DNA from: Paracoccus aestuariivivens
Lineage (GTDB): Bacteria; Pseudomonadota; Alphaproteobacteria; Rhodobacterales; Rhodobacteraceae
Direction of reading: 5' to 3'
Length of the DNA stretch: 62,948 nucleotides
NCBI RefSeq assembly: GCF_009711225.1
Contig: NZ_WMIE01000020.1
Span: 1 to 62,948, forward strand
The position numbers were made by a program, and so were the translations under genes. The number at the start of each line of letters is the position of its first letter. Position 1 is the first letter of the stretch. Positions 1 through 8,781 of this stretch are shown piece by piece. The notes beneath the pieces are model-generated. The model saw nothing but the letters and a program-made list of their open reading frames with translations, made no database searches and was not told where the DNA came from.

Positions 1-314
1 ACTTTTACCGACACATCCAAGTCGGCACCATACTGCATGCTGCGCTTCCTACCTGATGCGTGTGGCTGCTTCTCACAGACCACGTTCTACCATCAGCCCG
101 AAGCGCAGCACCTCATGACACCCGGAAAAGGAAATGGGACGCAAGCCGGATATCCCATCTGAGCCTAGGGATTATCTGTCCCGATTTGTTTCCGACACCT
201 CGGGATTTGCCATATATCTACAGTTGACGCAGTTTGATGGGTTTAGCCTTTCAGCCGGATACGAGAATTATTGAGCTAACCGGGTTTCCTGCCAACCACG
301 GGATTGAGGACAGA
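1..314. other. Left-edge stretch without a convincing gene
   Basis: No gene can be supported here. Frame 1 on the plus strand stays open from base 1 to a stop at about 160, but the encoded peptide matches nothing I recognise and may be the tail of a gene outside the window or chance. The rest is moderately AT-rich and sits downstream of the minus-strand M81 gene. I see no clear U-tract terminator. Confidence 0.4.
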
Positions 315-1796
315 TCAGGGATCCAGACCCAGCGGATCGGTGACCCGTGGCCATAGCTTCGGACTGGCCTTGCGATAGAGCGTTTTGGCCGGATCTGTAG
401 GATAGGAGGTCGGAGCGGCGATGTAGACGATGTCCGACGCCACCGGTGCAAAGCCAGCGTGGAAATGGTTAGTCGATTTCACCAGAAGATAGGCCTTGTC
501 GGCGAAATCGATGCCGAGATTGCTGAATATATCCGGCTCATAGGTCTGGCTGCGATTGCTGATCAGGATAATATCCGTATCCGATCCAACAGGACGGATA
601 ACAGCAACGCGACCAAGGCTGACGCGACTGTTGCGAAAACTCTGCCAACCCTGATCCAAAACGCGCATCACTGTGACGCGCAGGTCCAACGGCTCGCCCC
701 CAAGCCCTGTAGATTTTCCACCGACGCGGATATCTAACTGCGCACCTTCACCGGCAGCATGACAGAACCCGACCGCGATCGGGTCCCAAAGAGTCGCTAC
801 CGCAAAGTTATGAAAATCACGCTCCAGCATCCGGCGCAGAATATGAGTGGCGTCTCCTGCCACCCCGCCACCGGGATTGTCCCACACATCTGCGATCACC
901 ACCGGCAATTGCGGTTGCTCTGCCCGCAAGGATAGGGCGTGGTCCAGCCCCGTTTCGGTATCGAACATCGGCATCGCGGTATCGTGGCGCATTGCGTAAA
1001 GTTCGTGGCCGAGTTGTCTGGCAAGCGCCTCTCCGGTCGGTTTATCGCCGTCGGTTACCACGACAATGCGGGTACCCATATCGGCGACATCGCCAGCCAT
1101 GAACCCGTGAATGACCGAGATCGACAATACGCCGCCTTGTCCCTGCATCTTGCTCAATCGGTCGACGAATGACCGCATCGGCTCGCGGCTCGTCGGATAG
1201 ATCGTGATCATCTGGCAATCGAATGTCGAAATCACCGGCCGGATCTGGCCGCGCAACGCCTTCAGGGACAATTCGACGACATGCTCGCCACGTTCTTCGA
1301 AATCGGTATGCGGAAACTCCAGAAAAGCCGCCATTAGATCCAGATTGCGGACGCGTTCGGCGGTCAAATGGCTATGCGGATCGAACTCGGCCGAGATCAG
1401 CACATCAGTGCCGACCAGATCACGGATACGTTGCAGCAGGTCGCCCTCGGGGTCATCATAGCCTTGGGCAACCATCGCGCCATGCAGGCCTAGTATCACG
1501 GCATCAACCGGCATCGCGGCTGTCAATTCCGCCAGAATCTGGTCACGCAAGGTTTCATAGGTCTGTCGTTGGATCAGGCCGGCGGGCTCGGCCCAGCATG
1601 AGGTTCCCTCGATCACCTCGAAACCTTCGATGCGGCCCCGACGACGCAGGATCGGGACCACCGACGAACATAGGGTAGGGGTATCGGGATGCTCGCCGGG
1701 TGGTGCGTAAAATCCCGCGTGAAAGGCCTGCAGGTCGGTGGGAACCGGTGAGAAGGTATTTGTTTCGGTTGCGAGCGACGCTGTAAAGATCCGCAT
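315..1796 (-). CDS. M81 family (MlrC-like) metallopeptidase
   Basis: A 493-residue protein resembling the M81 family, named for MlrC, the zinc hydrolase that finishes linearised microcystin breakdown. The N-terminal half carries the family start (ETNTFSP at about residues 11-17), and further in are FDPHSH and EFPHTD segments with the His/Asp/Glu expected for metal binding. The C-terminal half contains DNPGGG, typical of the MlrC C-terminal domain. Length is normal for the family. In non-cyanotoxin bacteria these proteins are of unknown peptide or amide substrate, so the substrate here cannot be named. The ATG at 1796 has only a weak ribosome-binding site. The next gene on the same strand (asdA) ends 200 bases upstream, so co-transcription is possible but not evident. 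Confidence 0.85.
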   Translation of the reverse strand: MRIFTASLATETNTFSPVPTDLQAFHAGFYAPPGEHPDTPTLCSSVVPILRRRGRIEGFEVIEGTSCWAEPAGLIQRQTYETLRDQILAELTAAMPVDAVILGLHGAMVAQGYDDPEGDLLQRIRDLVGTDVLISAEFDPHSHLTAERVRNLDLMAAFLEFPHTDFEERGEHVVELSLKALRGQIRPVISTFDCQMITIYPTSREPMRSFVDRLSKMQGQGGVLSISVIHGFMAGDVADMGTRIVVVTDGDKPTGEALARQLGHELYAMRHDTAMPMFDTETGLDHALSLRAEQPQLPVVIADVWDNPGGGVAGDATHILRRMLERDFHNFAVATLWDPIAVGFCHAAGEGAQLDIRVGGKSTGLGGEPLDLRVTVMRVLDQGWQSFRNSRVSLGRVAVIRPVGSDTDIILISNRSQTYEPDIFSNLGIDFADKAYLLVKSTNHFHAGFAPVASDIVYIAAPTSYPTDPAKTLYRKASPKLWPRVTDPLGLDP

Positions 1797-1910
1797 CAGC
1801 AGCCAGTTAAGAGAGCATTAATGCTATAGGTCGAAAGCAATTGGTAACCGCTAGATGTCTGCTTGTTCTCACAGATCATGCGGAACGTTGTCGACCAGTC
1901 AACAAGTTTG

Positions 1911-1984
1911 AGTTTGCGAAACGAGAATTTCCGAAACTCAGTTGGCGCGGCTTGAGGCCTTTCCGCAAAGGCCTTGGCCGCGCC
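1911..1984. repeat. Two adjacent intergenic inverted repeats
   Basis: Two stem-loops lie back to back between asdA and the M81 gene. The first pairs GAGTTT (1911-1916) with AAACTC (1935-1940), with an inner CGAAA/TTTCC-type pairing. The second pairs GGCGCGGC (1944-1951) with GCCGCGCC (1977-1984) and, inside it, AGGCCTTT (1955-1962) with AAAGGCCT (1967-1974) around a CCGC loop. No U-tract follows on the minus strand, so this is a strong structure downstream of asdA rather than a textbook terminator. Confidence 0.6.
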
Positions 1985-1995
1985 CGTCTAACGAT

Positions 1996-3648
1996 TTATC
2001 CGGTAATCTTCATGCCGTTCGCCGCTTGGTAGGCTTGCACATAGCCACGGGCAATCGAGCGAACCGCCCGACCGATTTCGGAATAGGCGTCGTCGTTCAG
2101 GTTGGCAAAAGACACACGCGCCGACCAGTCGGGCGCCGCAAAGCCCGAGCCGTTCAGCAGCACGATGCCGTGATCCTCGGCCAACCGGAACGGAATATCG
2201 AGCGGGTGGATATTGGCCTTGACCCAATCGACGATATCCTCGTTCGCGTATTTCCGCAGCCAGAATGCAAAGTCGATTATGCCGTAGTAATAGTCGAAAT
2301 AATGGCCGACATCGACCTCGACGCCCATTGCTTCGACAAGGTTGTTGAAGCGCTGTACGCAGATATTGATGCAAGCCTCTTGATAGATTTTGGCCTCATC
2401 CATCAATTCGACCAGACCGAACATCGTCATCATCGCTTGCTGGGGCAACGACAGCCCCGCCGTATGGTTCAGCGCGACATCGCGGCTATCGGCGACGATG
2501 CGGTCGATGAACTTCACCTTGCGCGGCTCGGGCGTCAGCGCAATGTAACGGGCATCAATGACCTTGAGCAGTTCCTCGGGATGGGACTGGATGCGCTCGT
2601 CGAATATGTTGTCCTGCGCGACCGAGATCACTCCCAGACGCCAACCGGTGCAGCCGAAATATTTCGAGAACGAATAGACCCCGATCGTATTGCGCGGCAG
2701 GTGACCCATGATCGATTCAAAATTGGGGACAAATGTGCCGTAAACATCGTCCGTCAGGATCATCAGGTCGGGGCGGCGGGTTTTGACGAAATTGACCAGA
2801 CGACTGATCGCCTCGGACGTCATCGCCGTTGCCGAGGGGTTGCCGGGGTTCACAAGGAACAGCGCTTTGACCTTGGGATCCGCCAGTGTCTCGAAATCGA
2901 AATCCGTGAACTGGAACTTGTCCTCCTGCTCGGCGCTCATGCGGGTGACGTGCAGCCCGTAATCCTCAAGCTCGGGCATCTCGAGGTAAGGCGTGAAAAT
3001 CGGAGTGCCCAAGGCAATCGTGTCGCCAGCATTCAGAAGTCTTTGATTTTTCAATGCCTTGAAAATGTAACACATCGCTGCGGTGCCGCCTTCGACCGGA
3101 TAAAGGTCGAACTTCGCGTCCGGCCGGTGGCCCGCACACATCGCCCACATCAGATACTCATGCGTGATGATCTCGTTGTGATAAAGCGCCCGATCAGGAA
3201 CCGGATAGTTGTCGCCGATAATCGAGTCGGTCAGTTCATGGACAAATGCATCGGGATTGAAGTCAAACTTCTTGATCGCGAATTCGACTGCATCAGCCAA
3301 GGTCTTGGCGGGAAGTTCGCCGTTCTCTTCTTCGTCCCAGCCCTTCGCGTTCGCGATCTGCTTTTTCGTCCACGCGACAAATCTGGCGTGACAGCCATCC
3401 CGCGGCGGCATGCCCGCGACACCCGCCTTGGGGTCGTCATAGCTGCGGCGCGCTTCGGTCAGCGCAAACTGTCCCAGCAGGAAATAGGCGCCTCGCGCCC
3501 TTGTCGCGATCCAGTTCGGGTTGCCTCGGCCGGCGTTCAGGAACAGTTTCGAGGATTTCTCGGCCCCTTTTCGGGCCAGCTTGATCAACTCATCCTTGAT
3601 CTCGAACGGGCTGAGCACCGAGATGCTTTCGAAATATTGTCTGTCCAT
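1996..3648 (-). CDS. asdA: Aspartate 4-decarboxylase (PLP, aminotransferase fold)
   Basis: A 550-residue PLP enzyme of the bifunctional aspartate aminotransferase/aspartate 4-decarboxylase type, which releases CO2 from L-aspartate to give L-alanine. The long N-terminal extension before the aminotransferase core distinguishes it from ordinary AspC. Visible motifs are NPGNP near residue 267, TDDVYGTF near 299 and SFSKYFG with the PLP-binding Lys at about 329, followed by TGWRLG. I chose the ATG at 3648 rather than the in-frame one at 3660 because GAGG lies within the short upstream segment at proper spacing. In many bacteria the gene pairs with an aspartate:alanine antiporter (aspT); none is adjacent here, so a proton-motive Asp/Ala cycle is not supported by the context. 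Confidence 0.9.
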   Translation of the reverse strand: MDRQYFESISVLSPFEIKDELIKLARKGAEKSSKLFLNAGRGNPNWIATRARGAYFLLGQFALTEARRSYDDPKAGVAGMPPRDGCHARFVAWTKKQIANAKGWDEEENGELPAKTLADAVEFAIKKFDFNPDAFVHELTDSIIGDNYPVPDRALYHNEIITHEYLMWAMCAGHRPDAKFDLYPVEGGTAAMCYIFKALKNQRLLNAGDTIALGTPIFTPYLEMPELEDYGLHVTRMSAEQEDKFQFTDFDFETLADPKVKALFLVNPGNPSATAMTSEAISRLVNFVKTRRPDLMILTDDVYGTFVPNFESIMGHLPRNTIGVYSFSKYFGCTGWRLGVISVAQDNIFDERIQSHPEELLKVIDARYIALTPEPRKVKFIDRIVADSRDVALNHTAGLSLPQQAMMTMFGLVELMDEAKIYQEACINICVQRFNNLVEAMGVEVDVGHYFDYYYGIIDFAFWLRKYANEDIVDWVKANIHPLDIPFRLAEDHGIVLLNGSGFAAPDWSARVSFANLNDDAYSEIGRAVRSIARGYVQAYQAANGMKITG

Positions 3649-3660
3649 GTCTAACCTCAT

Positions 3661-4592
3661 TGAAAGTGATGGCAGGTCATGTCGAGTCGTCAGAAGATGG
3701 CTTGTCGTCTGGTTATTCGAAACAGGTTAGCTCACGCCCCGTTGCCCACGCCATTCACCGCACCGTCGGAGCGACAATGCCGAGGCCCGTCACGGAACGC
3801 GGATTTTTCCGGTGTTGTCTAAGGAGCAAAGCCACCGCGCGATTGATCGGGAATAGGAAGTGCCGAGTTCTTCAATCCCTCGTCCATGCTGACGATGAAA
3901 GCTTGTGCTGCCGAAAGCAACAGACAAATCAGTAATAACGCGCGAATCCTTGCGCAGCGAGAATTGCCCGACGCCACATTGCATTCCCACGCTGTTTTTG
4001 TCCTATTGCCTCCGGACCTGAGTGACGGTTTCGGACTCGCTCAGGGGCTGACGTCCTTTGCAGACCGGCCGACCCGAAATGCCCGATCCGGACTATGGAC
4101 GCGGATGAACCAGCGCCAACGTCCGACGTTGGGGTTTGTTGCTTTGCCAGTATCGCTGGATCACGATGCGGCGTCACGGCGCTAGTCGCATTCTTAAAGG
4201 CAGATAGCGCATCTCAAGACGAAGATATATCTAATCTTAGGTCACAATGATCGCTGAGCGATCAATCATTTTCATATTTTTAGTCTTTATAACAATACCA
4301 TACGTCGTTTATCGCATGTTGTTACCGGAAATGATCGTCGTGCTTGCCCAGCCAACGCTCGCATGATCGCGGCTACAATGGCTGCATGCCACACCCCACA
4401 TTGCCATCCCGAAGGCGGGCGATTGTGACGCATTGATTGTCGCAAATACCGTACGTTAAGGCACCCTGCGCTTAATTCAGTCGACGCAGTCGGGTCGGTT
4501 CATTCCCCGATCCTGAGCACGCTTGCTTTGACGCTTCCTATTCAGACCCTGGTGCCTGATCGGCACTGTGCAACATATCAGGAGATACGGGA
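3661..4592. other. 930-base gene-free region upstream of porin gene
   Basis: No credible gene. Open frames here (the longest on the plus strand is about 3886-4185) have no recognisable motif, poor ribosome-binding sites and unlike codon use. The part from about 4200 to 4320 is clearly more AT-rich than its surroundings and contains a perfect 17-base palindrome, so it is probably promoter and operator DNA for the porin gene, whose start lies at 4593, and possibly for the divergent asdA. Confidence 0.5.
4248..4264. promoter_or_regulatory. 17-bp palindrome, operator-like
   Basis: TGATCGCT (4248-4255), one central G, then AGCGATCA (4257-4264) form a perfect dyad inside the AT-rich part of the porin upstream region, about 330 bases before the porin start. 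The shape suits a dimeric regulator. The regulator and target promoter are not identified. Confidence 0.4.
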
Positions 4593-5690
4593 ATGAAACC
4601 AAAGTTGCTTCTCTTGGCTCCGGGCTTATGCCTGTCCGCTTTGCCAGCATTGGCAGATAATCTGACTTTCACCCATCCGTCCGGCGCGACCGCCACATTC
4701 TATGGCCAACTGAACTCGACCTATCAAAGGGTCGACGACGGAGAAAAATCCTATGACGATTTCGTCGATAACGGGAACTCGGGCAGCCGCCTCGGCTTCT
4801 GGATCGACGTTCCGATGGGAGCGAATACGCTTCGCTTCAACGTCGAAACCGCTTTGGGTCTGAAATCGACCTCGGACACCAGCCAGTACAATCATGGCGC
4901 TGATCTTGATTGGCGGCGGACGAGCCTGCGGAAATTCGAGGGGGTCTATTCGGGCAACTTCGGTGCAGTCTGGTTCGGCCAAGGCAGCATGGCGACCGAT
5001 GGCGCGGCCGAAATCGACAATTCCGGTACCGGCATTGTCGGCTATGTCGGTCTTGCGGACGCCTCGGGTGGCTATGAGTTCCGGAACGGCTCGGCCTTGT
5101 CCGGCATCACGATTTCGGATGCGTTCAAGGATTTCGATGGCGATCGTCGCTTCCGTGTCCGTTATGACACCCCCGAGTTCTCGGGCTTCAAGGTTTCGGC
5201 CGCATATGGCGAAGAAATCCTCGCCGAGGATGACGATGCCAAATATTACGACGTTGCCTTGCGCTACAGCCTTGCAAACGACGTGGTCAAGCTTGACGCG
5301 GGTCTTGGCTATGCGTGGAAAGATGCCGAAGAAACGACCGAGCAAGTGATTGCTTCGGCTTCCATGATGCATGTTCCGACCGGATTGAACCTGACCGTTT
5401 CGGCGGGCGATCAGAAAGACGGTGGCAATTATGGCTATGTGAAAGCCGGTTGGAGCGGCGACGTCAACAATTATGGTAAAACTGCGCTGTCGGTGGATTA
5501 CTATGATGGTTCGGATTACCAAATTGCCGACTCGGACTCCAAATCATGGGGCGTTCAGGCGGTTCAAAGCTTCGACGATCTGAATATGGATGCCTATATG
5601 GGCTATCGGAAATACGAGTTCGCCGACAATAGCGGTGCTGATTATCAGGACCTGAGTTCGCTGCTGGTCGGCGCGAACTGGAAGTTCTAA
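4593..5690 (+). CDS. Outer-membrane porin, Rhodobacter/Paracoccus type
   Basis: A 365-residue porin expected to form a trimeric 16-stranded beta barrel for diffusion of small solutes through the outer membrane. Residues 1 to about 21 are a signal peptide (Lys-containing start, Leu-rich core, ALA cleavage site), and the mature chain opens with strand-forming sequence including FYGQLN. The middle has alternating polar/aromatic strands, acidic extracellular loops (for example EDDDAK) and the GSRLGFW segment typical of alphaproteobacterial porins. The chain ends in Phe, the usual C-terminal signal for barrel assembly. A GGAG-containing site (ATCAGGAGATACGGGA) precedes the ATG. It appears to be a single-gene unit with a long upstream regulatory region, followed by a short hairpin before the next gene. 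Confidence 0.92.
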   Translation: MKPKLLLLAPGLCLSALPALADNLTFTHPSGATATFYGQLNSTYQRVDDGEKSYDDFVDNGNSGSRLGFWIDVPMGANTLRFNVETALGLKSTSDTSQYNHGADLDWRRTSLRKFEGVYSGNFGAVWFGQGSMATDGAAEIDNSGTGIVGYVGLADASGGYEFRNGSALSGITISDAFKDFDGDRRFRVRYDTPEFSGFKVSAAYGEEILAEDDDAKYYDVALRYSLANDVVKLDAGLGYAWKDAEETTEQVIASASMMHVPTGLNLTVSAGDQKDGGNYGYVKAGWSGDVNNYGKTALSVDYYDGSDYQIADSDSKSWGVQAVQSFDDLNMDAYMGYRKYEFADNSGADYQDLSSLLVGANWKF

Positions 5691-5705
5691 GGCCTACATA
5701 TAATC

Positions 5706-5725
5706 CCGGTTGTCCGTTTAACCGG
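5706..5725 (+). terminator. Terminator-like hairpin after porin
   Basis: CCGGTT (5706-5711) pairs with AACCGG (5720-5725) just downstream of the porin stop. The run that follows is not U-rich, so it may only stabilise the porin mRNA 3' end. Confidence 0.35.
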
Positions 5726-5747
5726 TCGCGTCTGAAAAGGAACGATC

Positions 5748-6869
5748 ATGGGGGAGGCACCTTTGGACAACCGGGATCAGATAGATGCGCGGGTGACCGA
5801 TCTGGTCATCCGTCTCATTTTGCTGGGACTGTTCATCGTGCTGGCGCTGACTCTGGTCCGGCCGTTCCTGCCTATTCTGGTCTGGGCCATGGTACTGGCA
5901 GTGGCCTTGGCCCCCATTCACACATGGCTTTCCAATTGCCTGAGGGGCAGACGCAAACTTGCGGCATTTATCCTGACCTTGGCCATGCTGGCGGTCGTCA
6001 TCGGCCCCGTCGCCGCACTGGCCGCCAGTCTGGTCGAGTCGACCCATCGCCTGATATCCCATATCAATGGCGGCAATCTCAAACTCCCAACGCCACCGGA
6101 AAGCCTGTCTGCGCTTCCGCTGATCGGAGAGAAGATCGTCGCGCTCTGGTCACTGGCCACGACCAATCTCGAGGGGCTGGTCCTGCGCTTTCGCGAGGTG
6201 CTGGCTCCGCTGGGCAAGCATTTGCTATATCTGTTTTCGTCGATCGGCTTTGATCTGGTCAAGTTCATGGTCGCGATCATCGTGTCTGGTATTCTGGTCC
6301 TGAACGGTCCGGAACTTGCGATCTGGGGCCGTCGGATTGCGGCTCGCATAGTTGCCCCACGCGGAGAGAAATTTGTCGATCTGGCGACGGTCACGATCCG
6401 CAACGTATCGCGCGGAGTGGTTGGCGTTGCGCTGTTGCAATCGATCCTGATCAGCATCGTCCTGCAATTCGCGGGGGTCTCCAGCGCAGGATTGCTCGGC
6501 TTCATCATTCTGATCTTGTGCATCCTGCAAATCGGGCCGGGATTGGTCGTACTGCCCGTGCTGGTCTGGTGCTGGCTGACCATGCCGACTGCACACGCAT
6601 TGCTTTTGACCTCTGTGCTTGTGCCGCTGACCTTCATGGATAACGTGCTGAAGCCCTTGCTTATGGCACGAGGACTTTCGACGCCGACGATCGTCATATT
6701 CATCGGCGTTATCGGAGGGACGTTGTCATTCGGCCTGATCGGCCTTTTTCTTGGTCCTGTCGTGTTGGCGGTCTTCTACGATCTGCTGCTGACATGGGTG
6801 ATGCATCCGGTCGAGCCCCCGCCGCACATTACGCCCGGTACATCAGACAAAGCCCCGCCACAAGAGTGA
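5748..6869 (+). CDS. AI-2E/PerM family membrane transporter
   Basis: A 373-residue integral membrane protein of the AI-2E transporter (PerM/TqsA, formerly UPF0118) family. Two hydrophobic helices lie in residues 20-55 and another at about 80-100. A soluble stretch with amphipathic segments follows at 110-190, then a cluster of membrane helices through to about 350. This is the usual family layout. Members export or exchange small molecules; some are Na+/H+ antiporters and one E. coli member affects autoinducer-2, so the substrate cannot be predicted. GGAA lies six bases before the chosen ATG, and a TTG or later start seems less likely. It follows the porin by 57 bases on the same strand but a hairpin separates them. 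Confidence 0.85.
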   Translation: MGEAPLDNRDQIDARVTDLVIRLILLGLFIVLALTLVRPFLPILVWAMVLAVALAPIHTWLSNCLRGRRKLAAFILTLAMLAVVIGPVAALAASLVESTHRLISHINGGNLKLPTPPESLSALPLIGEKIVALWSLATTNLEGLVLRFREVLAPLGKHLLYLFSSIGFDLVKFMVAIIVSGILVLNGPELAIWGRRIAARIVAPRGEKFVDLATVTIRNVSRGVVGVALLQSILISIVLQFAGVSSAGLLGFIILILCILQIGPGLVVLPVLVWCWLTMPTAHALLLTSVLVPLTFMDNVLKPLLMARGLSTPTIVIFIGVIGGTLSFGLIGLFLGPVVLAVFYDLLLTWVMHPVEPPPHITPGTSDKAPPQE

Positions 6870-6961
6870 CGCCGCACCACGCGGGAAGTACCCGTCAGCT
6901 CGGCCAAGCCCGTTCCTACGCATTTCGTACGGTCTCCATCGCAATGGGAATGTCGGGCCGA

Positions 6962-7927
6962 TCAAGACCTGCGCTCTTGCAACAATGCAGCGATGTAGCC
7001 GTAGCAGAACGCGAATGCGACGCCGCGTTCGTTCTCGCCCGATAGCTTTGGCGCGTGGTCGGGCATGACCATATACCGGTATCCGGTATCGCGCAGCGCA
7101 TCCATAACCGCAGGCATGTCGATGTCTCCCTCGTCGGGCAGGGTCTCGCGGAATGAATAACGCCCACCTGCGATATTGCGGAAGTGGATGTTCATGATCT
7201 TACCTCGCTCGCCGAACCAACGGGTGATGGCAGGCACTTCGGAAACGTCTTCCAGCATCTCTCCCAAAGTGCCGATACAAAAATTCAGCCCGTGAACCGG
7301 ACTTTCATACATTGAAACGAACCGCTTCATCCCTTCGACCGTCCCCAGAACGCGGGTCACACCCTTGTAACCGGGCGGAGTTGCAGGGTCATGCGGGTGG
7401 CAGGCCAGCCGGATATTGGCTGCCTCGGCGACAGGGACGACGCGGGACAGGAAATAGTCGATGCGGCTCCAGATAACCTCTTCGGCAATTTCACCTGCTG
7501 GTCCCGGTTCGGATTGATCCATCCGTTCCCAACGGAACGCCTCGGCCATCGCGCCACCTCGGCCCTGTTCATGCGGACTGCGGGGAATGCCGATATAGTT
7601 GAAATTATATTTCACCGACGGAATCCCGGCGGCAGCGCAATTTTCGATCAATCTGCAAATGCCGTCGATCTGCCGGTCACGCTCGGGTCCGGCCAACATG
7701 ATATCGGGGCACAACGCGCGGTCCACCGGTACCGAGGCGAGCGGCAGCTGGATCATGTCCAAGGTCAATCCGAAGCTTTCGATATGCTCTCGGAATTGCG
7801 TCAGACGCCCCAGATCCCAATCTAGCCAGCTTCCTTTCGGGTCCGCGCAGATGTGGTCGACGCCCAGCTGCTTCATAACCCGGTAGTCATCGTCACCGCG
7901 CGCCGGAAGTTGGGTTCCGAGATACAT
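6962..7927 (-). CDS. uxuA: Mannonate dehydratase-like protein (TIM barrel)
   Basis: A 321-residue protein of the mannonate dehydratase/xylose-isomerase-like TIM barrel group. UxuA converts D-mannonate to 2-keto-3-deoxygluconate in hexuronate breakdown. Segments consistent with this are KYNFNYIG near residue 120, LACHPHDP near 190, NFCIGTLGEM near 235 and IHFRNI near 275, which supply the His, Cys and Asp metal ligands expected of the family. It is shorter than the E. coli enzyme (about 394 residues). The ATG at 7927 is preceded by GGGAGG at ideal spacing; a longer frame upstream is discounted. No other uronate genes are adjacent, so physiological use is inferred only from family membership. 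Confidence 0.8.
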   Translation of the reverse strand: MYLGTQLPARGDDDYRVMKQLGVDHICADPKGSWLDWDLGRLTQFREHIESFGLTLDMIQLPLASVPVDRALCPDIMLAGPERDRQIDGICRLIENCAAAGIPSVKYNFNYIGIPRSPHEQGRGGAMAEAFRWERMDQSEPGPAGEIAEEVIWSRIDYFLSRVVPVAEAANIRLACHPHDPATPPGYKGVTRVLGTVEGMKRFVSMYESPVHGLNFCIGTLGEMLEDVSEVPAITRWFGERGKIMNIHFRNIAGGRYSFRETLPDEGDIDMPAVMDALRDTGYRYMVMPDHAPKLSGENERGVAFAFCYGYIAALLQERRS

Positions 7928-8251
7928 CGTTTCCTCCCTGAAATGATTTTCCCCGCATAACGAGTGTGACCAGCGGGATGGCATGTCAAGTTGGTCGGGC
8001 TTTTCCACCGACAAGTCCGGTTGCGACGGCGTGGCGTTTGATTTTCATGCCCCGACCGGTGGCGTGCGTATCGCGCCCCAATTTTAGAGTTGTCCTGCCC
8101 GCTTTTCACACATCCTGCCGCGCTTCGCCTCGTTAACATTATGAAATTGGCCGGGTTACAACCTGCGTGCATAGCTGTTTTGCCGACAATGGGCCTGCTC
8201 ATGCCGCACTGCAGCATCTATGTTGGTAGCGCAATCAAAAGGAGTACGAAG

Positions 8252-8491
8252 ATGAACGGAGCAGCACTTGCAAGCCTTGGCCGCAGCCAGATCAAAGCGG
8301 CCCATAACGACAGCATCACGCGTCGGATCAAAGCCTATTTCGTTGGCCGCCGGATCGAGCGTCGCACGCTTGACGAACTTGGCATGACCACCGACCGCGA
8401 ACTCGCCGATCTGGGTCTGAGCCGCTACGACGTTCGCCGTGTTGCAGAACTTGCCGGTCGCCAAGCTGCCGAGAAGTACCTCGCCGGCTGA
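8252..8491 (+). CDS. DUF1127 small basic protein
   Basis: A 79-residue protein with a C-terminal DUF1127 segment: an Arg-rich stretch (RRIKAYF, RRIERRTLDEL) followed by TDRELADLGLSR. Family members in Rhodobacterales and rhizobia are small, often stress- or nutrient-responsive, and some bind RNA and affect phosphate or carbon metabolism; the role here is not known. AAAAGGAG at 8237-8244 fixes the start at 8252 over the upstream in-frame ATG at 8090. It is a single-gene unit followed by a strong hairpin. Confidence 0.85.
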   Translation: MNGAALASLGRSQIKAAHNDSITRRIKAYFVGRRIERRTLDELGMTTDRELADLGLSRYDVRRVAELAGRQAAEKYLAG

Positions 8492-8530
8492 TCGTCCGGA
8501 ACTGTGAATGGAGGCAGAACGCTTCCAATC

Positions 8531-8570
8531 AACCTGGCCCGCGCTTCGACATGAACCGCGGGCTGGTTGA
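8531..8570 (+). terminator. Strong hairpin after DUF1127 gene
   Basis: CAACC (8531-8535) plus GCCCGCG (8538-8544) pair with CGCGGGC (8558-8564) plus GGTTG (8566-8570). It is a long GC-rich stem 40 bases past the stop, without a following U-run, so the termination role is likely but not proven. Confidence 0.5.
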
Positions 8571-8651
8571 ACCAGATAGCGTCGCGGGGCGCCGGTATGA
8601 TCCCCTTCCGCCATCGCCTGACCAGCCATTAATGTCTGCCCAAACATTAGC

Positions 8652-8703
8652 GCTGCAAATTTGCAGCAACATAAGCTGAACTGCAGCAATTCTGCGTTGC
8701 AAC
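8652..8703. promoter_or_regulatory. Cluster of TGCAGCAA-type operator repeats
   Basis: GCTGCAAATTTGCAGC (8652-8667) is a perfect 16-base palindrome. Its right half extends into TGCAGCAA (8662-8669), and the same octamer recurs at 8682-8689, exactly 20 bases later. The 8-base palindrome GTTGCAAC follows at 8696-8703. The group ends about 80 bases before the PAS gene and has the spacing of protein sites on one face of the helix, so it is a likely control region for the PAS/activator operon. Confidence 0.5.
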
Positions 8704-8781
8704 TTTTAATTCCTAACAATTATCTTTGCGCGGGATCGCGAAACCTCATGGAGTGAGATCTGCAACAGTGGAACTCACAAT

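Noticed and set aside
1..162. Open frame at the left edge on the plus strand
   Set aside because: About 53 codons without a start and without a recognisable motif; could be the end of an outside gene but cannot be supported.
1942..3654. Long plus-strand open frame of about 570 codons
   Set aside because: It mirrors asdA on the opposite strand, as often happens in GC-rich DNA; its sequence has no family features while asdA does.
3886..4185. 99-codon frame between asdA and the porin gene
   Set aside because: No ribosome-binding site, odd codon use and no known motif.
4425..4447. Imperfect TTGTGAC/GTCGCAA dyad resembling an FNR/CRP-type site
   Set aside because: Match is imperfect and spacing is not that of either regulator; insufficient to call.
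8090..8251. N-terminal extension of the DUF1127 gene
   Set aside because: The SD at 8237-8244 and the family start place initiation at 8252.
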